From Taenia hydatigena (lineage: Eukaryota; Platyhelminthes; Cestoda; Cyclophyllidea; Taeniidae), in NCBI GenBank assembly GCA_036345935.2, contig JADWOT020000746.1:1-64000 (forward strand): 64,000 nucleotides of DNA, written 5' to 3'. Positions 39,278 to 51,261 of the stretch are shown piece after piece (position 1 is the first letter of the stretch; every line of letters begins with the position of its first letter). The notes beneath the pieces are model-generated. The model did not search any database and was not told where the DNA came from. It was given only the letters and a program-made list of their open reading frames with translations. Both the position numbers and the translations under genes were made by a program.

Positions 39278-39785
39278 TAACATGCTCATGGGTATCATTC
39301 GATCATGCCAAGAATGTGAATTATGTCACCTTTTAAAATGTGCTGCATGCAACAAACCCATGCAATAAAAGTGTCCAACTTCTAGAAACCTGCAAGTTCT
39401 AACGTTATTTTAGCACAAGACAGTAGTAAGTGCGAAATTTCAGAGGCTACTGAATGCCTTAATTTTATGCATCAATTTTGGGAACAGATTTAGCAACCAC
39501 TAGGTGGATGTCGAGGGATCGAACTGAGTAAGCTGCTTTCATGCACGGTTGTGTGGCAAACTTGAGCCGTGCTTTGACGGATTGTGCCGAAACAATGCAG
39601 ATAAGTGATTTAATGTGCAGATTGCCTCCAACATTCATGATGATGTGCATCCAATATTTGCATGCCCTACAATGTGCTGACATTATAATTGGCACTTGTG
39701 CTAAAATAGTCGTAGTGCTGTAAACCTTTTAAGGCACACGAATTGGATGCCTACAAGCATTGGTAGATGAAATTGGCTACATGAA
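39262..39785 (+). repeat. Diverged fragment of the macro-repeat
   Basis: Collinear with about 28570-29065 of unit L1, including the cysteine-rich coding tail (39267-39368), the GTGTCCAACTTCTAGAAAC block just after its stop, and the CACAAGCATTGG block near its end. It follows repeat D and ends in unique sequence, so it is a separate truncated copy. Confidence 0.8.
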
Positions 39786-42700
39786 GGACGGTTAGACATA
39801 CAGCCAGAGTCAAGTTGACGATGTTACGTAAGTCTCAGTGCGACAGAGGAGAAATGGGCCAATTTAAATATTCTAAGATCAAGGCCATACCCTACCTGTC
39901 ACTAACAGTAAACGCCGTAAATATGGTTGGTGGTTTTGGGAACGCTATTTGAAATAGTAATTTTACTGAAGAAAGATGTAATGGGGATTCACGTCTCCAA
40001 AGCATCGCCAGCCCTAAGATTGCTGATGCGAAGTTTGAGGGAGGAATCCCCATCATTTAACAAGTTATACGACATGCGCGATTTCGCACACTACCCCAGT
40101 TTTACTGCCATGCTGTAAATGCTAAGTGGCATTGATTTCCTTGGACCATTTTTATTGATAACAAAAGGCTGAAGATGCAATTTTCCATGCGTCGTATTAA
40201 TGAGCAAGCACAGCTGGTTTCACAAAGTGTCGACTCGGTTCCCACATGACTAGTACGGAAAGAAGTCACAAGTAATGACAGCCCAGTGGTTGGTGATGGT
40301 GGCTACGCATTCGCCAAAATTTGACAAATAGTGAGGCTGGTCAAATGCGCACCCATACGTTAGTAGAATAAGCATGGCATGCCTGGAAAAGCTCAATCAA
40401 ACCTTTCTCTTGCCTTAGTTTGCATTAAGAACATTAAAAATCCAGTGAGATCATCTCTAAAGAGCTGCGATTGCTGCGCGTGAGGGTCTCCTCCGCTTTT
40501 ATTGTTTTACGGTAACGGGCTGTCAAGTTATAGCACCACTTTACTTGATCTTGCAAACATTACTACTCAGCACCAAAATTAGTCCATCTGTATGCGTTTC
40601 TAAATAAAGTAAATGCCTCATTAACGATGAGATGGTAGATACCATCCAAGCAGCATTAATTTTATTGGTGGTGAAGGACTATTGATTCTGTCGCAGCGAC
40701 CGTCGTGTAGCGAGCAGTCTGCTGGCAGTCTTGCAGACACTTGATTTGGGTGGCTCAAAGCCGGTACGACAGTCATTGACGCGTAGACAGACGCAGTCAG
40801 AGGCAGGCTGGATGGTGTCTCGTATTCCCTTGCAAGAACATGCCAACGGCTGATTAATGCGGACGTTTTCCCACACCAAGATAGAATGCTCTATGGCGCC
40901 CAATTTTCCACCGCAATTCGGATAAAGTAAATCCTCAATATTAATGCAGTCATATTATCCCGCATTAGAAAATAGGGCTCTACTCTATCGTTCGCGCATT
41001 TCACGCACCCTATTCACGATATTCTTTTCAAGGATGCACACTCAGTTCACGTTAAAGCCAAGCGTGGTGCTAGAAACTGTTTAAGCATTTGCTGTAAAGT
41101 AAGCTATAATGTGTTGCTGACCCGGGTTGTGTGCCCGTGTGTCCTCGTTCCTAACAAATGTCCCACCAGGAAGTCAGGCCATTAGTTTCTAATGCTGGAT
41201 AGATGTGATTTAGCACAATTATGGGACTCGCGTGTACGAGTACACCCTCCTACCAGGGGACGCCACAGAAGGTAAGCTTAATCATGGTGATGGGTTGACG
41301 ATAGATTTGTAGTGATTAATAGCCGACCTTTAGCGCATTTTCAAAGGGCTCAGTAAGATGCAATTTCCCGAGTGTTTCGCCTAACTGTCCAGAGGCACAC
41401 CTCTGCGTTACTGCGTAACTGAGTTCTGCAAGAGCCTGCTCCAAGGAACTTAATGAAAAAAACTAAAAAGGTATCGTAGGGATATGCGTGGTCATCCGTC
41501 TATTAATATTCGATGACACAAAACATTTTAGCCAAAAGCTGGAATTAAGGACTATTTTTGCCATACATTTTCTCGCAACGTCGCCTGCATTTAGGAATCA
41601 GTATTTAAATAAATGATTCTGTATGTTCGTTAGGCTTTGAATGTTGCCGCTAATTTAAACCTAAGTGCCTCTTTTGGCACTACTTTTGCAGCGCATTCAA
41701 ACAGGCTTTAATGTTGCCACACTACGTACCATGCAAGCTTCAGCCATATCCAGTCGTGCGTGCCCTTCCGTTGGCAAAACACCACCATCAGGCCTAAGAG
41801 GTCTTCAATGTCATCAGAAGCGATTCGTATTTTTGCCATATTGCAAATAAATAGATGTGCTAAATAGATGAGACGGCCGTCCTAACATCTTTGCCATTTT
41901 CATTTTGTCAGACTATTAGCAAAACCACACGTTTAGCTAAATCGCGCTAATTACTAGTGCCGTTCGATTAAAGCCACTTCTTCCACCTCATGGACACCAG
42001 GACCTCCAAATGTTGCGCATAGGTAGTTGGGTGAAGCATGGGTTGTAGCGTAGAGTTCGTGTCAGTTTTTTCTAAACCGGATCATGCATATTAGCGGGGA
42101 TGCTCCCGACACCTAAAAGGAACAGCTTTGCGCATTTACTACAATTCTACCAGTCAGGATGAAGCCACATTAAAGGAAAGATAAGGATTGTTACCCAATC
42201 TAATTACAAATGCACGGACTTTGTTTGCCTTGAACATGATGCAATCAAACAGCAACGACTCCTTCTAGCAGGTCCATGCATTGTTTCCCTTTTTGATCTT
42301 AGCACACCGATCCATCCACTCAAGTATCAGTGCAATGAGGCAAATTTTCTGCAAATTTGCATCCCACAGGTGTGGGATATGCCCAGTGTTTGGCAAAAGG
42401 CTTCCATAGCAACGCATCTTTTCTCCACTTTATGTCGATGATTTGACTGCATGTGGGTCTTCCCTTCTAAATTCCCGTTTGTTAGGCAGCGTTCTCTCCA
42501 TGTTTTTCGAACCACTTCATTGCAGTGCACTTCCAAAAATCCAAAGCGGCTAAGTGCGCTTCTACGAATTCGATTCTGATTTAGTTTGTAATCGCAATCA
42601 TCAGTGGCCTATTCTTCTTTAAGCCAAGTATCTTTGCCGAGGGCAGTATTTTCTTGAATGCGAGTATTCGAAGAATGATTGCGTGATTTGTCCCCATTGA

Positions 42701-45700
42701 CTACATAGGAAAGAATGTTACAACTTTCACCTAATGACGCATAAATTGCTATTGTAACTGAGTTGGATTGGACTGAGCACCACGAGTGTAGTGGTAACGG
42801 CAGCAAAATTGCCTGTTTCTTAGAATACCAAAGGCATCAGCGCAAGCACGATTAGGTTCAGGTTAAGTCTAATACGCGAGTCACCTGGAAAAGGAATGTG
42901 AGGTGGAGTCATAGTCACTGATCACGAATCTCAGCTTAGCCGGTTTCGCAAACAAAGGGCGCTGCTCGTGACAAGGAGGAGGAGGAAGGAGCAGACCCAC
43001 ACGCCAATTTCTCACACAACTTTAGCCATTGGCAGTGGCCGAATACTGTCTTAAGACAGAGCACTTTCTGCAGGCCCGCTAGTTTGCACCTCCTAGCACT
43101 CGGAAGTGAAAGATAAAAGGAAATGGTGGCAAAAATGTCCTGCTGTAATGTTCCGTCCAAGAGTGTCTTTGCAACTCCGATACTTACTTTCACCCACGTG
43201 AATGCACGTTTAATGTTTCATGATTAGTAAGTTCTATGGCATTAATAACCTCAAATCACTGAAGTCGTATTCTTTGCAGTCTGACATATGGAAGCTCATT
43301 TCTCAAGCCAGTCATCTTACACGCGTTGCAAGAAAAGAATCGAGAAGGACTGAGACGGCCGCGTAATTATATCCAACAGCCGCGATGGTTGCAACTAATG
43401 AAAGCCACGTCTCCAACCATGGACATTGCTGTATGTGCTAGATGAAAGCATACTTAGTCTTTGAACGCAGTGACAATGTGGCTGCGCAAGGCACACAGCA
43501 AAAGTAAAATTGCAAGAAATCGGAGAAACGGCCAAATTAGCCTATCCTTATTGGCTGACGCGATTGTAACTTTTCATTTTCACGGCGCATAGTGAGATTC
43601 AATGAGCAGGAGGCTAAAACAGGGTTAGATGCGCACCCGTATAACTGAAGGAGGTGATCCTCAGCAGCACTTGTGTTCATCTAAATACTCTTCAATTTAG
43701 CCTCACTATATCACTTGGTCCATTGGGTAGAATTGAAGTCGCAAACGTAAATATAGGACCTCCAATGTTAATTCATATTGCCCACCATGTTTATGCCACA
43801 AAAGCATGGTTGCAAGCATGGTGCTTGCAGTAAACCTTTTCGTGTTCTGTACTCGCACATTTTCAGTGCAGTTATGTAGAAGCCTGCAAATTTCGCCTTC
43901 GCGCCCTGGTTGGCGCATCCGGCGCAGGCAAGCTCAAACGTTTGCATGATTGCTCTTAAGTATTGTGAGTTTTTACATGTGAACCATTGTTTGTAGGCGT
44001 TTGACTTACATTTGGTGTTTTAAAAGTAGAGTCATCGGCAACAAGTGAATCGGAATTATAGCTAAATTGACTGATGCCGAACGAGGCCTGTGCATGGCAC
44101 TTTGGAAAAGCTGAACAATCCAGCCTTGCATACCAAAACTGTTATGAATGATTGTCACGGAGCCTGTGCATGTGAGTGCAAGAAAGGCAGTGAAGATGAG
44201 GGGTTTGGTAAATAGGCCAACAACACTGTACTCCACCGTCCCGTTGCACACCTACAGGATCGTCTGCACTGTTCAGTACTGGAAACTACGACGAATGGTC
44301 GGTCATAGTCATGAGACAAGTTGCCATCGCTTGCATCGGGTGCGTCTACTCAAATTGGTCATGAGATTTGCTGTTTCATCATTACATAACCGCTGCCATT
44401 ATAAATTACTTTATACAGTCATTAGGCGAGCGGAGCGGACAGTCGTGTGATTGAGAATGCACCCCAACAATTTCATTAAGTCCATTACTGAACTTCGAAT
44501 TGGGCCTGTGCTTCCGCGCGTAATGCTAAGCGCAGATGCGCGCACACGTCATGCCTACAGTGTAACTGTGCACATTAGTCTTATTGGGAGGCAAGAGGCG
44601 CCAATCGCTGCTGAATCGCGAGCGCTCGTAATTACCGTTCCCTGATTGCCCTTGGGATGTACTAACAGCTAGCGGTGTGGTCGTACCCTAATTTCACTTG
44701 CACCACAGCAAAAGTTAAGGTGGGACGATCTACACGTTTATACAATGCTTCATTATTTGCAGAAAAGATGTGCCGTTACGCGAGAGGCTAGTATGTAGCA
44801 ACACGAAGAATGATTTGATTTACCGCGCTAGGAGGCCACCGAGAATGCTACTGCCAAATGCCTGCAGCAATGCTGGGGACATAGTTGAAGGAGCAAGGTA
44901 AACTGACGATGACAATGCGAGATGATGATATTCTCAAGCCCAATTCAATGTAGACAAACATCTTTTTTTGGTTATTCTTTCTTCAGATTACCTCTCGCTG
45001 TAATTTACTACTTAAGTAAACACAGGCGCATCCAATATTTTGGAAGGCGTCAGCATGAAGACTAATGCACTTGGATGTCGTAGAGCCTTGGGAGTGCTTC
45101 ATGGTCCAGCATTGCGAATGCTCTCCCATATTGTGCCAGTTCGCGTTATGCCCGAGAGCAAGTGACCATTCCTGTCCTTGCCTTGTTTGCTTCCAAGTAA
45201 GTTCCATTCATTACAGCAAGCTTTTAGCGAGTTAAACCTAGTCTAACCTGACCACAAATTCTTCACTGCTTTTGCACTACCCTGAACGAAACATTCGCAG
45301 TGCGGGCGACTAATCAACCGCGTCAACTGTCATTTTATAGTTCAAATCCCGTCCTTATTCCCCAACGACGTCCCTTTGCGACTCCCAATAAAGACTAAAA
45401 TAAATTATTATACCCATAGTCAGAGAATGCACTGCATGTCTTTTACTTGCATATAATCCGCAAAGTGACACCTGCGACATATTGATTGCTGTGGTCTGCT
45501 AATCGATTGACTCACGTACGCTTCTTGATAGTGTTACAGTTGGTCAGTGGTTCGCTTCATGTAACAAAGGGAATGGGTCCCAAGAAAGGCGGATCGAGCA
45601 TCAGTCGAATCGGTATTCACTGCTATAAAAAACTCCCACCGAAACTAACAGTCTTTGATGGCTAGGAATTATCAAAGTTGCGCACTAACAGATACAGGAA

Positions 45701-47699
45701 AATCATGCAATCGCAGGCAATACATCGAAGGAAAGTCTAGCAGCTCGAATGGCAACGTGAGCATGTCATCAGTGACAAGACTGGTGTGTCGTTCCATTTA
45801 ACATCATTGCCTCACTATTCTTAGCAGCATTGTGTCAGAAAACACATAACACAATGACGTGAATGCATGTACTTTGAACAAACTGACTTATTTGCAGAGA
45901 GGCTGCGTTCGCTGGATGAATTTACAACAAAAATGGGTTTAAGTTTCAAAGTGTTGGCTTATCAGTTATCTGCTTAGCTCATATAGGTGACATGAGTAAG
46001 GCGGCGGAATAGCATTTTTGCGAATATCATTACTGTGGCGTTAAAGATAAAACTAGGGCAGTTGAAGCTTGTGAACAGTTGCTCAATTTTATCAAATATC
46101 GGTCTAGATTCCTATCATTCTCAGGATAACACAGGTCTTTCACTAACCGACATCTCCTTGGCTCTGTTTTGCTTCCGATCCCCTCCTACCTGGTATATCC
46201 TACGCTCGGCCAAAGCCAGTAATGAGAACATAACTCGAATCCGAGCAAAAAATGCCGCATTTAAAGTCCAAGTCTGCATGAAGATATTGCTAAGCACGAT
46301 TGATTCCGCAGAGTTAGAATTGTGTGTTAGTTTTAGGCACGACTTGAAGATGGCAGGTGCGTGCCACGAAAGTGGGTGTTCGGTGAGGTTCAGGAGCACA
46401 GACGAGAGTGAGTGGTAGTGATTAAGAGCAAGACGCACATAGAGGCAATGTTATGCGATGCGCAGAAGAACCCGCAACGCCACATATGCTGTAGCCGTAT
46501 CACCTGCATGTGCGCAAAGTGCTTTGCTAACCATGAATACGGATCCGCCGAAAATCAACTTAATCATCCCAAACCTCGTAGCTACAGCGTGGAAGGGAGA
46601 AGTGAGGTTCAGTAAAACTCGACCAAACCCAACCACAGGCGCGTCGCGTGATGTTGAATTAAACTGTTGCGCATCTTCTCTTAGGGCTAGTTCCGCCACA
46701 CCCTGAGACAAGTAAAGTCTGGACTGACACTCAATAGAATCTGGATCCATTCATGATTACGGCAAGTGAACTCTCACGTCACACACATGTGACAAGCGGA
46801 ATATATCAATTTTTGATGGCTGGTACTGATACCGCCGTGCTCATAAGCATCATGTAAATCATCATTGATCAAACAACAGATTAATGCTAGAGTTGTTAAT
46901 GATTACGTTGCTATGGTAAAAATGGTGAAGTGATTTGGTCTAATAGTGTTTGGTTTGGGGATGCATTGTTTCTATTGACAAAATATAACGTGACTAACAC
47001 TTTGACGGACAACCGCACTTAACATCTGTAGGAATCATCAACTACCAAACAATAAGTCGGTTAAGATTTCGCACGTTCTTCTCAGCTTGCAATTCTACTT
47101 CTTCCTCATTCAGCAATCCAATGTCAGTCAACACCACGTTGGATTGTTGGTACCGGTAAATGTGAGCCTGTAGAGGCGCATAAGTACATCATCAGCAGTG
47201 TGTGTCAAGTCGCCTTCTCAGGCAAGCCTCCTACCAAACTTAGCCAATTAGTGAAACACAAGAAATGCGTCACTCCAGCAGTCAGTCGTCTGACCCATGG
47301 CCAGTCCATGTACCCTACACTCGCATCACCTAGTTTAACAGTGTATACTTGAGGTTATTTTAATTGCAGGCTACGAATTACAGCAGTTATGCGACTTCCG
47401 TGGTGATACGTCCCATGCCTGCCACGATTCATCCCAAGATGTGGTCAAAGCAAGTGCCTCCGCGTTTAAAACTGCGTTAAACCGTAGCTAAAGTCACGTT
47501 GGCGCGCAAACCGAGGTTGAATTCTTAACTGGACTTGCAGTTGCAATTGTCGCTCCTTCGCTTGCCATCCGCTGTCACGAACCTCAAAGGGTCACAATGC
47601 TCGCGATTGACAAAAATCGGGTAGTGTGAGGAGATAAATTAAAACAATGAGTGATTCATGGTTTAATACTTAAATATGGATTAATAAAGAGCACTGATT
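39786..47699. other. Mostly unique sequence
   Basis: About 7.9 kb with no repeat shared with the rest of the window that I could see and no recognisable gene. Short open frames up to 127 codons occur on both strands, the more protein-like ones on the minus strand at 44010-44251 and 46121-46750. No tRNA, rRNA or tandem array seen. Confidence 0.5.
44010..44251 (-). CDS. Possible exon encoding a hydrophobic segment
   Basis: On the minus strand an open frame of 80 codons lies between an acceptor-like CCTGTAG (AG at 44253-44252) and a full donor consensus GTAAGT (44009-44004). The predicted peptide contains a long apolar run (VVGLFTKPLIFTAFLALTC) followed by a second apolar segment near the end (AIIPIHLLPMTLLL), as in a multi-pass membrane protein. 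There is no pyrimidine tract before the acceptor, no recognised family and no second copy to compare. Chance is a real alternative. Confidence 0.18.
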
Positions 47700-49340
47700 T
47701 GATGCTGGAGCGTTGTGACACAAAAGCGCGTCAGTGCTCTACAAATATTAAAACACTTGCAAGCAATGGACTTTATTGGCAGTTTCGATTTCCGTTCACA
47801 ATTTAATTATTCCACAATATCCATAAAGAGGATAAAATTAGTTTTAAGCAATTATTTGTTTCAAATTAATCTTATTTAGCATTTTGGAAGTAATCAGAGG
47901 CAATCGTTTTGGTTCTTCGAGTTCATCAATGCCAAATAGACTGAGTGGTGGTCTGTGCATGTGAGCTGTTATTACTTCTTTTAGTGAACTCAAGAGATTC
48001 ACGCGATTTTCGCATTCACCTGCGACGCAATCACACGATGACCGGTCAAACGTGTCTAGAATTCGAAAGCGAAACATGGGATCAGGCTGACCTGAATGAA
48101 GTCCGTGCTCTCCTCCACGGATGTAGCGGTTATATTTCACAGCAATACCCTGCTATTCGCATTGGGAATTTAACACTGGACGACCTCCACACCCTCCTCA
48201 ATCGGGTCCGGTCTTCCGCCTTTCGGATTGCCTACATTGAGCAAGATGAGAGATGCCGGTACTGTGTTGTAATTTTTTAGTGTGCCTCCTTTATATGTCT
48301 TAGAGCGAAATGCATTTATATACTTTTTAATGCGCTAAATTTTGCTGATATATGGGGCTTTAAGAATGGGATGCTCATTAGCTTGAAGGTGGACAGAGGT
48401 CTCATTGTTGTTTGAAGGTTTAGCAAACTCTTAAAAGTTGCGCTTTCTTTGAACGTCCCACAACATCGCAAGTCAGTATTATTAGCAATTTTCCACATCA
48501 AAGCTCGCCAGTCGTGCACTATAAATGGGCGATACCGTTTCCACCTTGTGACCCAGAGCTGAGGCTGGCTCAGGTCACAGCGTTACGGCTGCTCATAATT
48601 TGTCGACATTGGAGTCAATTACCCTGCCGCCACCATTTCTTGATTACATTGGATGGCGTTGGATGGTCCAAGCACCGAATCACAGCAAGCAACTTTTGTT
48701 ATTCATCCAAGTTATTGGCGTTTGATTAGGTAAACTATATTATTTTGCTATCAGCTATAAGAATGAAGTCTGGATATTCATCGTCTCAAATTCGGGAACA
48801 TTAGCAAATGCACTTTTTTGCCTCACTGATAGTAGGATTTCCAAAAAAATGACAAAAATAACGCACAGGAAAGAAAAGACAAGCCGATTCGGCAAAAAGT
48901 GGAAAACATGAGAACCTCCGAAGTAAGGTTGAAATCGGCCTTTCAAATGCTGCTAGTAGTTGAAATCACATCCCTCCAGGATACAAAACTTAATTAGGCT
49001 TCTAACTAACCTCCTAATTGCATCAAATTGCCCATATTCGTTCATGTTCGTCGTTGTAGTACTCGGGTTATTTGACTTGGCAAATGCATTTTTGTTCCAG
49101 TAAATAACTTCATTTTTTGTGAATCACTAATGATGCGCACTGCCTTGTGTTTTTTTTCGGACCACATTAAGTAATTTAGGAAATTGCATAATTGATAAGA
49201 ATAACTCTAGGCAATGAAATTAAGGCGAAATAGCGATGCAATTTCTTACTAATCCCAAGTCGTCTTCTAAAATTTGTAATCCATGTCAACTGCAGTTTCC
49301 CACGACGCTATTTTCGATGGCATACGATTGCACGAATAAA
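47700..49340 (+). mobile_element. ORF-bearing repeat element, copy B
   Basis: Collinear and roughly 85% identical with 26375-28009: proximal block with CAAATATTAAAACACTTG, the conserved ORF, then the part equivalent to the start of macro-repeat unit L1. It ends abruptly at CACGAATAAA (49340), where an inverted copy begins. It shows that the ORF element and the first kilobase of the macro-repeat unit were once contiguous. Confidence 0.8.
47945..48280 (+). CDS. Conserved short ORF of the repeat element, copy B (111 codons)
   Basis: Same length and start and stop positions as copy A (26613-26948), with about 82% identical residues and no indel. The hydrophobic leader, the internal methionine and the ESETWDQADLNEVRALLH block are unchanged; changes cluster towards the C-terminal third. 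Holding a 111-codon frame open without indels while the surrounding DNA has diverged is suggestive but not proof of coding. Confidence 0.35.
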   Translation: MVVCACELLLLLLVNSRDSRDFRIHLRRNHTMTGQTCLEFESETWDQADLNEVRALLHGCSGYISQQYPAIRIGNLTLDDLHTLLNRVRSSAFRIAYIEQDERCRYCVVIF

Positions 49341-49857
49341 TGAACATATATACTAAAAAATTACAACATAGTTCCGGCATCCCTCATATTGCTCAATGTA
49401 GGCAATCCGAAAGATGGAAGCCCAGACCCGATCGAGGAGGGTATGGAAGTCGTTCAGTGTTAAATTCTCAATGCGAATAGCAGGGTACTGCTGCGAAACA
49501 TAACCGCTACATCTGTGGAGGAGGGCACGGACTTCATTCAGGTTAGACTGGTCCCATGTTTCGCTTTCGAATTCTAGATGCGTTTGACCGGTCATCGTGT
49601 GATTGCATTGCAGGTGAATGCGGATAACAGCTCACACACACAGACCACCTCGATGAACTCGAAGAACCAAAATGGTTGCCTAAAAATTTGCCCGAAATGC
49701 TGAGTACGAGTTATATCAAACGACGAGTCTCTTAAAACCAATTTCATGCCCTTTTTGGATATTGTGGAATAATTAAATTGTGAACGGAAATCGGAACTGC
49801 CAATAAATTCCATTGTTTGCAAGTGGTTTTTAGTATTTGTGAATCACTGACCCGTTT
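49341..49857 (-). mobile_element. ORF-bearing repeat element, copy C (inverted)
   Basis: Reverse complement of the proximal part of the element (about 26375-26955). It abuts copy B tail to tail, so 47700-48290 and 49341-49857 form a local inverted repeat with about 1 kb between. It differs from copies A and B by a small deletion that fuses the upstream region to the CVCELL segment and by a frameshift at the internal ATG. Confidence 0.8.
49353..49595 (-). CDS. Conserved short ORF of the repeat element, copy C (80 codons)
   Basis: Starts at the internal ATG (MTGQT) of copies A and B and runs to the same stop. It keeps ESETWDQ, NEVRALLH, SQQYPAIRIENLTLNDF and FRIAYIEQYEGC. A second open frame (49592-49822, minus) overlaps its start by a few bases and carries the upstream part, MEFIGSSDF to FFEFIEVVCVCELL. 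The ancestral protein may therefore have been longer, with a frameshift in this copy. Confidence 0.35.
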   Translation of the reverse strand: MTGQTHLEFESETWDQSNLNEVRALLHRCSGYVSQQYPAIRIENLTLNDFHTLLDRVWASIFRIAYIEQYEGCRNYVVIF

Positions 49858-49889
49858 TTGTGGCACATAAAGTCTTTCCTTTTTTCCAG

Positions 49890-50223
49890 CTACTCTTCGC
49901 CCCCACCTTTCGCTGTGGTCATGTCCTCCGTCAGTGCTACTTACCGTTATGATCATGGCAGTCCAGTAGTAGAAGGCGAAGGCACGAGCGCAGTCACTGA
50001 TTCCGAGGCTGATGGAGGCTTTCTGCTCCCGAATGCGACGCCTGAGTTGGTTTTTCTAAATGAAGTGGTAGCTATACTAGGCATGCCAGTGTCCATTATT
50101 TCTCCGACTTCGGCTCTTTCTGGTTACCCTTGGACGCCTACATTACAGTTTCCATTTTCCTGGTTGGCACTACTTTTTCTTGTTATGTTCGGCGTGTATT
50201 TCTTGTCAACAGATCATTGTTAG
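49890..50223 (+). CDS. Candidate terminal exon or small membrane-protein gene
   Basis: A pyrimidine tract with AG (TCTTTCCTTTTTTCCAG, AG at 49888-49889) precedes an open frame that ends with TAG at 50221-50223. The first ATG (49921) gives 100 residues: an acidic and serine-rich region (VVEGEGTSAVTDSEADGG), one possible N-glycosylation site (NAT), a short apolar stretch, and a C-terminal hydrophobic segment WLALLFLVMFGVYFL followed by a six-residue tail, like a tail-anchored protein. A poly(A) signal follows at 50249. Two frame-broken copies at 19725-20690 show this is a repeated sequence with one open member here. Family not recognised. It could be an exon of a larger gene, a small gene, or the surviving ORF of a mobile element. 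Confidence 0.45.
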
Positions 50224-50239
50224 CAAGACTAGTGTTTGG

Positions 50240-50565
50240 ATATAAAGCAATAAAGGCGACAGAAGGGGGGCTAAGGTTGAGGTTTCTGTTAGGGAATTGA
50301 GGCTGTGAGTGGCTTAGACAATGCAACAACTACTACTGGGTGAGGTCGCTCTACAGAAGATGGTACACAAAGACGGTCGAGACCTTGTCATCATGTGACT
50401 GGGGTGCGGGTGGTGAGCTCACTTGGGAAGGTTGAGGAGGAAATGAAGGCATAGCAACCAGCGGTGCAGGTAGGTAGGAAGACAGGGGTAGGAGACGACT
50501 AAAGCGCACCGATCGCTTTGGCTTATGCTTACATTGGGACGGTTTTCAATACCTCGACTAGACAG
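50240..50565 (+). repeat. Repeated 3' region of the 50-kb ORF
   Basis: Aligns with the reverse complement of about 19725-20045 at roughly 80% (shared blocks GTGACTGGGGTGCGGGTGGTGAGCT, shortened here to its core GGGGTGCGGGTGG, and GGCTTATGCTTACATTGGGACGG core TTATGCTTACATTGG). Similarity ends near CCTCGACTAG at 50565. The segment is co-repeated with the ORF, so ORF and 3' region belong to one element or one duplicated gene end. Confidence 0.7.
50249..50254 (+). promoter_or_regulatory. Poly(A) signal AATAAA
   Basis: Canonical AATAAA 26 bases after the stop codon of the 49921-50223 frame, at a distance compatible with a very short 3' UTR. In the decayed copy the equivalent position is not conserved as AATAAA. 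The hexamer alone is common in AT-rich DNA. Confidence 0.4.
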
Positions 50566-50574
50566 GCGACTACA

Positions 50575-50768
50575 TGTTTACTGCTGACCAAATATCATAC
50601 TTCTATGGAATCAACCGTGCTCTATTGAGCGTTAGGGATTGCAAATTACGAAATTTACCAGTTTGGTAGCTTTCATGCATGGAATCATGCTACATAAATG
50701 CTAGCAGTTGCCGTGTGAAAGTCAAAAGATGCGTTGAATAAAAGGGGATTAATTTGTTATAAAGGTCT
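50575..50768 (-). repeat. Dispersed repeat D, copy 2 (inverted)
   Basis: Reverse complement of 39044-39277 with the 40-base insert missing. It sits about 500 bp outside the right-hand macro-repeat, as copy 1 sits directly at the end of the left-hand one. Both may be remnants of an older, larger inverted duplication. Confidence 0.75.
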
Positions 50769-51261
50769 GCCACTGAGTCTGCAATGATTACGTCGGAAGT
50801 TTAGCTTTACACCCTATAGTTGCCACAACCCATGGATTTTCGTCGATTGATTCGACCACTGATAACCCATTCACCACCACAGCCTTAGTACTTGCGTGCA
50901 CCACCTCATATGTGCTGATATTTTTCTACAGCGAAAAGACACAACGAACATTCAGCTGCTACAAATTGGCGCCTCAGAAACCCTTTAGTTTTCTAGGCTC
51001 ACAACCAGGCTGTCTCCTCTGGCCAGCTGTAAGCGACTCATTGAGACTATTCGTGTACACTTCCCTGCGGTATGGAACGGACATCAAGCTAGATGGTCAG
51101 TAAGCTTACGATAACGTGAACACAAACCCAACTCGAAGCAATTGGTAGGTAGATACGACAGACTTTATTTTAAATGGCAGTTATTTTCCGTAGCCTCATC
51201 ATCTGAAGTCGGCAGTGAATAGAGCACAGGAAAGTTGCACCTAACACTTGCCAACTCATGA
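50769..51261. other. Unique sequence before the right-hand macro-repeat
   Basis: No gene or repeat supported. A short open frame at 50912-51103 has no recognisable features. The macro-repeat homology begins at about 51262. Confidence 0.5.

Noticed and set aside
45330..45370. T-loop-like GTTCAAATCCCG suggesting a tRNA
   Set aside because: No matching anticodon arm, D arm or acceptor stem can be drawn around it.
46121..46750. Two protein-like minus-strand frames with CAG|GT donors as exons of one gene
   Set aside because: The donor of the first (phase 1) does not fit the only nearby acceptor of the second (phase 0), and neither has a recognisable motif.
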